Origin: Hypsibius dujardini
Taxonomy: Eukaryota; Tardigrada; Eutardigrada; Parachela; Hypsibiidae
Assembly: GCA_001579985.1 (NCBI GenBank)
Contig: LRSR01008193.1
Location: 1 to 26,992 of the forward strand
Reading direction: 5' to 3'
DNA: 26,992 bases
Shown: piece by piece, positions 19,861 through 26,992 of the stretch
Position numbering within the stretch: position 1 is the first letter of the stretch
How the letters are laid out: each line of letters opens with the position of its first letter
The notes under the pieces: model-generated
What the model was told of the DNA's origin: nothing
Databases searched by the model: none
Seen by the model: only the letters and a program-made list of their open reading frames with translations
Translations under genes and position numbers: made by a program

Positions 19861-22800
19861 CACTTTGCCGGTGACAAGATGTTCGAGGTTGTTCTATTTG
19901 AGCAATCATCTCGGATCGGCGGGGTATGGAACTATCCTGAAGGATGCGATGCCACCGTGGTGCAAAATCCAACTTCACCGTTTTACACCAGGATGTACAA
20001 AAACCTCAAGTATACGCACATCTGAACTTTTTTTGCCCGGATGGTTGGTAATCAGAGTTTTATTTTCTGTTACTGCAGAACTAATCTTCCGACGGATTTG
20101 ATGACATTGGAGGGCTTTCCCTTTCCGACGGGAACCAAGTCTTACTGCGATGTAAAGACAATAACACGCTACCTCGAGGATTACGCCCAACATTTTCAGC
20201 TCGGCTCGCACATTAAGGTAAAAAATACGTTGGTTAGATTGGGGGAGGGGGCATTTCTTCGTCAATGTATGTAGCTTTTGCAGCACTCAATCGGCCACCC
20301 AACAAAGTAGGTTGTCCGACGAAGAAACGTCTGAAATTGATCCTTACTAGTTGACAATAGAATCGATATTACACTAACGTTCGGACCAGATTTATTTTTC
20401 ATTTCGAAACAATCGGTGAAGCCATTTAACAGCTACAATATTGTTTGCTTGGCTTTATATGTCTGGACAAGTCCCTGCAGTTGATGGTTAAGATTTACCG
20501 TGAGCCTTGGGGATAATGTACAAAAATGTATTCATTATCAGGGAGTCCAAATCCATTTGCCCTGATTCGCATTGTAAAAACTTCATTTTTGAGAAATAAA
20601 TAGGTTTAACAGATTTTGACATTTTTCCTTATAAAATTCGATTTGACATCGATCGGCACTAGGGGAATCTTTTTTGGAGGTCAGGGGGCGGAGCTATCAG
20701 TCATTCTTGAGCCCAACCGGACACTTCGAAGGGAGATTTCAGAAATTACCCATAGCTCCGCCCCCTGACTTCCAAAGAAGAGTCTGTTAGTGCCGGTCGA
20801 TATCAAATTGAATTTTGAGAGGGAAAATATAAAAACCTTTTAAATCTATCCATTTCTCAAAAATGAAGTTTTTACAGTGAGAATGGGAGCAAATGGAAAC
20901 TTCCAGTGTGTTCCCAACTTTGAAATTTTGAATAAAACACAATTCCATAGCCACAACGATGAAATAAATGTTCAAAATCATCAAAATTATAGCTCTATTA
21001 AAGAACATAAAGCGGGGACATTCTGGGTTTCCCCTTTGAAATCATATATGGGAAATATAATCTAGTTCTAAGTAAGACAAGATCAAGCAATCAATCACTA
21101 AAGTCAAGGGTTAAGCGGTTAGCGCAGAAGGGACCCTTCGAGTTTTTTCTCCCCAAGACCAGAGCTCAAGGACAGACAAAATATATTTTTAAAATGTACA
21201 TATTTGGCTCATTATATATAAAAAAACATTCAGGGAGATTGGCGTGTCGGCTACCGTTCCGACCCCTTGTCAGAACAGCAGAACGGTCACTTGTATTTCT
21301 CCATTACATCTTCCTGACTACGTGCTGTAACCGATTCGACTTGTTATAATCTGATGATTGAGCTGGACATTTCCAGCGGCTTCACGTGCTCGACTTACAC
21401 GTGTGGTCGTATCGTATTATAGCGCTAAAACTCAGTTACTAGAATTAACCACAATGTATAGCGCTTTACTAAGGCAGTCTTGCGCTGAAACCGAAGCGGT
21501 AGACTGGTCCTAGAAATCGAAAACCCAAAACAGGTTTCTTCTCCCCAATCCGACTCAAACCCTACCGAAAAACGCAAAACAAATTCCCCGAACTTTGGTT
21601 GACACAGCGGAACTAGCTTAGGGTGAGAAATTAAAGCTCCACATCTAGGATAAGGGCCGAGACAGGCAGATTGAGAGACAAATCTGTGTGAGCGAAAGAG
21701 TGAGTGACACAGCGAAACCGAGAAAATTTACAGAGATTTTACTGCTAATCGGAGGGAAATAATTTTGATAAAGTATATTTCCCGGGAGTTTGCATGTTAC
21801 TAAAACGTTGTTAATGAGAAATTGGTTTACGCGCAATTTCTTCCAAGTCAGGCTCGGGCTGCGCCGTCGCTGACTTGTTGATCGATAAAGCTAGCGTTTT
21901 GCTGGAAAAATGTGTTTTGCTGTACGGCTGAAGACTTACAGACAGGCAGACCGACAGACCGACTGGCAGTAAGACCAGCAGGCAGGTAGGTAGGTAGGTC
22001 GGCAGGCAGAGAGACAGAGAGAAAGACAGACAGACATACTGAAATATTTTAGCACCAAATAAGGTTGAGTAGACCAGAGATTGCAGAAAATCTTCAAGAA
22101 CGTCGTTGCTACCTATTCTCACAACATAGTCCGCACCTGCAGCCCACTCCAGCTTCCAGTATACAGTTTACAAGTCGTAGCTGTTAGGTGTGAAATCCTC
22201 CGGGGCTCTAATGGTTTAGGCGCTGCTTGTCTGCTGTATGCTCCTAAATTCCTTAACGGCCTGGTAGTTAATAATTCTTACGCCAGGCCGGGTACACCTA
22301 CGTTTCTTCAAGGTCTTCCGTACCATCAATTGTTATTTCTGATCCAGTGCAGCGTCTTCGTCTGAGAGGTGCAAAATGTCACGCCAACTGATAAATTACT
22401 CACCGGACAAGTGCCACGTTGGTGGGAGACTTAGAGTGGTCATTATTGGAGGCTGGTTTTTCAGGCATTTGTTCATTACATACAGACACACAGACACATA
22501 TACACACAGACACATATGGAGACAGACAGGCAGACAGAATCTCCGAGGTGGTGGTGTGCATATGGTTTACCCCTGCATGCACATGTAATATTCTTGATAA
22601 ATTGTTTTTTATAGCTGGAACACCGAATCATTAATGTGGTCCCGATACTGTCGGATAAAGAAGCTCAACGCACTGGAGCAATTGGACCTCGCTGGACCGT
22701 GACCTACGAAAACATGGGGGCACATTCACGATCAAGTGAGGTGTTTGATAGCGTCATTGTTTGCGCTGGGTAACGTTAATTAGGTCCCATTGGCAGATTA

Positions 22801-25126
22801 CTTTTAAGACGTAAAAGGTATTCCATATTGTTAGTATAGATGAGTTAAGTCTTATGCGCAGCTGCTTTTTTACAGAAAATACCACGCGCTGCATATTCCA
22901 GAAATTAATGGTCTGGAGCGTTACACAGGGTCGGTTCTCCATAGCAGTGAATACCGCAATCCGGAGCGGTTCCGGAACAAGACCGTGCTAATCATAGGGG
23001 GTGGTGCGTCCGCTAAGGAGATTGCGATTGACTTGGCCTTAACGGCACATAAGGTTGGCGGTCTGTCCGTCTTATAATGTAATATCACTCAGCGCTGGAC
23101 AGCGTTACGGGGGCGCTTTAATTGACAATAAGTTTTTTATGATACGAATACACATTACGCAATCAAGTCGAAATATTTGGCTCAATACTAACCGCTATGA
23201 AGTAGCGTTGTTGAAATTAATTTAAATGTTAAGTTATAATACCGAAAATCTGGCTTTTTCTTTTTTTGTTTAATGTAAGTTAACTTGAAATCGCCGTTGG
23301 CTGTTAAATGATTTTTATTTTATTCATATTCTAGTTTGTTCTTAAAATTAATTTTTAATCTTATCAATACTGCAATATGCATTTAAATAACTTTCTGAGT
23401 TTAGATCAAATGTCCTTTTTTAACGGAATGATGATTGAGCTATGGACTACGACGTTTTAAAGTGGATATCACCAATCAAATCATTATTACAGTATCAGTT
23501 ATTCAAATATGAGACATGGATTGAATCAATTTGAGTGATCAGTGTCACTGGTAGCCCAAAAAAAGTCCTTTTTTTAAACCTATTTAAAGTCATTTTTTTA
23601 TGTTTTTGCCTGGTACTGTGGTGTCTCTATGTAAATTTGATTCATTTCGTCTAACTGTACCCATGTACATTACCCATGTAAGGTATAAATTAAGTGCATT
23701 AATTTAACAAAAAATATAACTCGAATACTTTTTTATTTTATTTAAGTTCATTTTCTCGATGCAGTGATTTTAATGTTTCATTAAAATCACATTTTGTCAC
23801 ATTAAAACTTTAATTTAATTTGAATGCAAAAGCTTGATTTGAACAACACCGTTGGAGTGTATGCTTAACTGCCCACACAAATTTCATCTTGGCAAAAGCG
23901 TCCCGACAGTACTGACCAGAGATGTGCGAGTGTTTGAAGCAACCCTACTAGCTGATCAGCATGCAACCAGACATGGATTTTTAACCATGCAATGATGCTC
24001 CTTGTAGGTTATTATTGCCAAGCGAAAAAGCGAATCCATCTTCCGCAGCCAGCTGCCAAATGTGTTTGAGACAGCAATCCCAAATGTGTACAACGAACGT
24101 GAAGTTATCTTGAATGACGGCTCGTCGTTCCACATTGACGCAATTATTCTGTGCACGGGGTACCGCTACGATTTCCCCTTCCTGTCTGCGGAATGTCTTG
24201 TCGAAGCGTCACGTGGACGAGTGAGCCCTCTCTATCGCCATTTGGTGCATTGCGTGTATCCCAGCATGGCTTTTCCGCTGCTTCTGACCTTGGTCCCGAT
24301 CACGCCCTTTCTGGACTGTCAGGTCAGAGGCTCGTTTAGGGTTTTCACAGGTCGGAACCAGAACCCATTCTGACAGGACCATGAGGTGGGCAAAGGGGCA
24401 AAACGCATTTTTCAAGATTGAACCCGAAATTCGGTCTCTTGTTCCTGATCATTTTGAAACTTGTAGGGGTGTGGGGGTCTGATCTCCCGAGGCCCCCTCG
24501 GATTTCAAAACGCTTTTAAAAACATCAGTTTTTTAACAAATTTCGACCTCACCAAACTTGAACGAACGAAAAACTGATGTTTTTGAAAATGTTTTGAAAT
24601 CCCAGGAGCTCCTGGAAATCAAACCCCCACAACCCCACAAGTTTCAAATAGATCCGGGACAAGAGGCCGAATTTTGGATTCATTCTTGGAAAAAATGCAT
24701 TTTGCCCCTTCGCTCACTCCCTCGCCTTACCGTGAGGGGTCCTGATTCCAACCTGTAAGGACCCTAAACGAGTCTCTTTATCAGGTCAAGTACTTTAAAG
24801 CCCTGCTGGATGGGAAAACTAAGCTGCCATCTACGGAAGATATGCTGCTTTGCACTGCAAATGATTATCAGCAGCGACTGCAACAATCGGGCGGCAATCC
24901 GAGGCAGGTTGCGCACGGTTTCCCGCAAGAAAAGGGCTGGGCATATGTAACCGAACTTGGGCAAGATGGCGGATTTCATCCTTACGATCCCGTTATTCAA
25001 GAAATGACAAAGGTTGCGTTCGAATCGATATTTTCGGGAAATCTCACGTATAAGGATGATCTTTTCCAATGTATTGATTCATTCACATTCAAGCACGTTA
25101 AAGCTGCTTCTATTTCTGATTTGTGA
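19756..25126 (+). CDS. Flavin-containing monooxygenase (short, insect-like form)
   Basis: NADPH-dependent oxygenation of a soft nucleophile such as an amine or sulfide. Exons are 19756-20009, 20079-20217, 22615-22769, 22876-23053, 24008-24322 and 24785-25126: 1383 nt, 460 residues. FAD site IIGAGYSG (G25-G30), E49 and RIGGVW (53-58). The FMO signature is YTGSVLHSSEY (199-209), with Tyr for the usual first Phe. The NADPH site is IIGGGASA (222-229). The distal CTGYRYDFPFL (291-301) corresponds to the family's ATGY segment, and YPSMAF follows. There is no C-terminal hydrophobic anchor, so a soluble or peripheral enzyme of the length seen in insect N-oxygenases is likely. Intron 2 (2397 nt) contains a decayed copy of the promoter and exon 1. 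Intron 5 is almost entirely a palindromic element. Substrate unknown. Confidence 0.93.
20550..20899. mobile_element. Long inverted repeat (MITE) in FMO intron 2
   Basis: Arms of about 145 nt (20550-20695 and 20751-20899). The left arm reads TCCATTTGCC...TTGTAAAAACTTCATTTTTG...GGTCAGGGGGCGGAGCTAT. The right arm is its inverse, ending in CAAATGGA. The central spacer is about 55 nt. The whole could fold into a near-complete hairpin in the FMO pre-mRNA. Confidence 0.8.
21940..22034. repeat. CAGA/GGTA microsatellite in FMO intron 2
   Basis: Mixed CAGG, GGTA and CAGA repeats ending where copy 2 of the FMO 5' segment begins. Confidence 0.85.
22035..22483 (+). repeat. Segmental duplication, copy 2 (inside FMO intron 2)
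   Basis: Second copy of the 19379-19860 segment, in the same orientation. It also begins beside a CAGA-type array (21940-22034) and ends in a CAGACACA run (22484-22530). The leader is preserved well enough that a duplicated promoter could survive here. Any transcript starting here would enter the broken exon copy before reaching exon 3. Confidence 0.8.
22376..22483 (+). pseudogene. Decayed copy of FMO exon 1 inside FMO intron 2
   Basis: Starts with MSRQLINYSPDKCHVGG, nearly the same as the true start at 19756 (MSRQLINHSLDKCHGGG), and runs to the first Rossmann glycines. There, one extra base (GGAGGCTGG versus GGGGCTGG) shifts the frame and destroys GxGxxG. Homology stops at about 22483, where a CAGACACA-rich stretch begins. 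It cannot encode a functional first exon. The upstream flank is duplicated with it. Confidence 0.85.
24328..24778. mobile_element. Palindromic element forming FMO intron 5
   Basis: Arms of about 210 nt (24328-24535 and 24568-24776) are inverted copies: the left begins GAGGCTCGTTTAGGG and the right ends CCCTAAACGAGTCTC. Together they account for nearly all of the 462-nt intron. TCAGGTCA occurs at both exon-intron junctions (24319-24326 and 24781-24788), consistent with an 8-bp target-site duplication whose AG|GT supplies both splice sites. Four extra bases (TTTA) lie at the right end. Confidence 0.8.
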
Positions 25127-25463
25127 ATGGAATCGTTGGTGACTTGATATGAGCTATGGCATCTTCACAATATTTTTCCCTGTAAAAATCGGCTGATTCA
25201 GTTGAAAACGGAATCCGAGTTCGTCCTCGTTGATGGTAACTCATAAAACAGTCGATTTAATGACCGATCTACCGGTATATATAAGCTCCATCGGCGTGAA
25301 TGAGTGAAAACGCAATACACCATCGCCATACCGGTAAGTCCACAAAGGCACAAAAAGTCCAACCAATACTCGAACTACGCAAAGATTTATTCTTTCTTTA
25401 TGGAAAACCTTTTTGGAGAACTATTTTGCTTTCTCTTGAAGTGTTTCAAGGGTTGAGCCTTGA

Positions 25464-25499
25464 AAACTAAATTTGACCAGATCAGGTCAAATTTAGTTT
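25464..25499. repeat. Perfect 15-bp hairpin
   Basis: AAACTAAATTTGACC and its exact inverse GGTCAAATTTAGTTT are separated by six bases (AGATCA). It lies 340 bp after the FMO stop. It may be a small cruciform or the core of an element; role unknown. Confidence 0.9.
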
Positions 25500-25689
25500 C
25501 TAGAAACACCTAGCCACGGTCCGAGTTCTTCATCTGCTAACTGCACCATGGCCAAATACAGGATTTGTTTTGCACTACAAAGATGTAGAATTGTGATAAA
25601 AATTGCAATAATATATGCGGCTCTACATATGTGTGTCGTAATGGTCAAGAGTTGCAGTTTTACAGAGACCACAGAAAGGGCTGAACGTT

Positions 25690-25800
25690 TGCTACTAACC
25701 AGGAGCGAACCGGTGACTAGCTAGTCTAGCACCTATTAGTGCCAACAGACTTATGTCATGCCCTCGGCCACAGGAGCGATACTAAGATACAGCCAGAAGA
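25690..25800 (-). mobile_element. tRNA-Ser-like head of a SINE
   Basis: On the minus strand an A-box-like TGTGGCCGAGGGC (about 25785) is followed about 60 nt later by a B-box-like CCGGTTCGCTCC. The latter sits in a T-arm with a good 5-bp stem (ACCGG/CTGGT) and a 7-nt loop. The acceptor stem does not pair, so this is not a functional tRNA; a tRNA-derived SINE promoter fits better. Tail and target duplication were not identified. Confidence 0.35.
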
Positions 25801-25881
25801 TAACACTTCGCTGGGAGCAAACGGTCGTCTCCCATGGTGAACACAAGTCAGGCCGATTGCTTTTACTTTTATTACTTGCAG

Positions 25882-25948
25882 AAAACGGCGAAGTTCAAAC
25901 TACCATACAGCTACATTGTAGCAATCTGTGCGCTGCTACAGAACGGGC
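25882..25948 (+). CDS. Possible forkhead-domain exon fragment
   Basis: A strong acceptor (pyrimidine tract ending TTGCAG at 25881) precedes a 67-nt stretch encoding KFKLPYSYIVAICALLQNG and a possible donor GTAACT at 25949. Forkhead domains begin K-P-P-Y-S-Y-I-A-L-I followed by hydrophobic helix 1, so PYSYI in this setting is suggestive. No upstream or downstream exon was found, and the rest of the domain is absent here. It could be a chance match or a retro-fragment. Confidence 0.25.
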
Positions 25949-26992
25949 GTAACTCAGGTATTCCTAGGGACAGACAGGCAGATGGGATACGGACAAAGAA
26001 TTGTGTTAGCCTTAGCGCTTGTTTTATAAAGTGGCAATTTTGAACCCGCCAATTTCGGATAAAATCTAGCCGTTCTGTTCAAAGATATGTATTTCTCAAC
26101 CACATTTCACAAAAATTGCATAGTACATTTTATCGAAATGTCAAAATACTCTACTAAACTATGCGCGTTCGCTTCTTCACGGAGTTATCCGTTTTTTAAA
26201 TAATTATTTACCGCCCAACCAGTTAGTTGTTCGATATATATTTTGGAATCATTTGATTCGACGACTCTCCCGTTCACTCCCGGCTTTGACTAAAAGCAGC
26301 AAGCTTCTGTTTCTGCTTATACACTTCTTTTGCTTGCTTGGTGGGTTAGCTTTGCGTTCTCGGCGTAAGAGACAGCAAAACATGATGTCAATTCAATCAA
26401 CAATCAGTCCAAACGATCGTCAAAAAGAACGTTTTTCATTTGGCGAACCGCAGACGCTCTCCGTCATAAGTGTTCGTAATCTTTTGGTCTGCAACCTGAC
26501 CTTTAAATTGATCCAGCACATTTTTGTTAATTATGCACACTGAAACCAGTACACGCGGTTTCTACCACAACCCCTCAAAGTTGACTCTGTATATGGTAAG
26601 CAGTATACTATGAGCAGGTACGCTTTTTCAGTTTACTCCAAGTCAAATTGAAACGGATACTTTACCGATGCAACGATGTTGAAAATGTCCATTTTTGTGA
26701 TAACCATCACATTCTAAGCACTATATACTTGTATAGGAGCCAGAATATGATGGGTAGCCTGCTGGTAGCCTTGCTATTGTACAGTCAGCCCTAAGAAAAA
26801 CTTTTGTTTGCACAACAGACTTTTGTGCATAGAGAGAGATGAGGTGCAACAGATGAACCAAGAGAATGTCTCCGATATTAAAAGATGCAGGTAATTGAAC
26901 CGAGTAGCCCACCATAAACTGGTTATAGTATTTCTCATCTCCGATTTGAGATATTGGACTGGCAAACCTGATCAAATGTGTACAATGTCCTC

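Larger units (their letters stand above)
25127..26992. other. 3' spacer, little recognisable content
   Basis: Contains a TATATATAAG box-like motif near 25275 (a possible promoter, untested), a perfect hairpin, a SINE-like tRNA head and a possible forkhead-like exon. From 26000 to the end nothing else was recognised. No clear AATAAA is seen close after the FMO stop. Confidence 0.4.

Noticed and set aside
21101-21175. tRNA-like A-box (GGTTAGCGCAGAAGG)
   Set aside because: No convincing B box or cloverleaf follows; treated as part of the diverged dispersed repeat region.
24151-24415. Alternative frames across FMO exon 5
   Set aside because: The frame with CTGYRYDFPFL and YPSMAF is the true FMO frame; the others lack any motif.
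6281-25126. Recent bacterial transfer of the enzyme cluster
   Set aside because: Every gene is intron-rich, with animal-type families and splice signals like those of its neighbours; nothing suggests a prokaryotic donor.

Overview
The window is animal nuclear DNA, probably from an invertebrate. Every recognisable gene is split by GT-AG introns, many of them 66-80 nt long. The gene content is metazoan: a PRDM-type SET protein, a CYP2-clan P450, a cytosolic sulfotransferase and a short insect-like FMO. The spacers are rich in (CTGT)n/(CAGA)n arrays and inverted-repeat elements. I cannot name the species or phylum. All splice models below come from reading the sequence, and each joins in frame.

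Layout. 0.4-2.9 kb (minus strand): the 3' part of a gene combining a degenerate PRDM-like SET domain with a BED-like zinc finger; each of its three introns holds a CTGT array. 2.9-4.7 kb: AT-rich spacer with tandem repeats. 4.7-5.3 kb (minus): an unrecognised three-exon small gene. 5.4-6.05 kb: an inverted-repeat element holding a 10-bp minisatellite and two possible captured exons. 6.3-9.45 kb (plus): flavin amine oxidase, 4 exons. 9.65-9.98 kb: a CAGA array fused to a remnant of a P450 terminal exon. 10.9-12.3 kb (plus): sulfotransferase, 6 exons. 13.5-16.6 kb (plus): cytochrome P450, 6 exons. 16.6-19.75 kb: spacer with a foldback element and a CAGA array. 19.76-25.13 kb (plus): flavin monooxygenase, 6 exons, with a decayed copy of its own promoter and first exon inside intron 2. 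25.1-27 kb: spacer with a tRNA-derived SINE-like head, a perfect hairpin and a possible forkhead-like exon.

The four enzymes in the middle (amine oxidase, SULT, CYP, FMO) all lie on the plus strand within 19 kb. Together they could oxidise and sulfonate an amine or other small molecule. They could equally be a xenobiotic-defence cluster or chance neighbours. Gene fragments scattered among them (P450 tail, FMO first exon, perhaps a SULT piece) show that the locus has been duplicating and breaking, with breakpoints at the CAGA arrays.

The two observations I rate highest are these. FMO intron 5 is almost entirely a palindromic element, flanked by an 8-bp direct repeat that straddles both splice sites, which is the signature expected of a transposon-derived intron (introner). 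The co-oriented oxidase/SULT/CYP/FMO cluster also stands out because its P450 and SULT both depart from their families' catalytic motifs.
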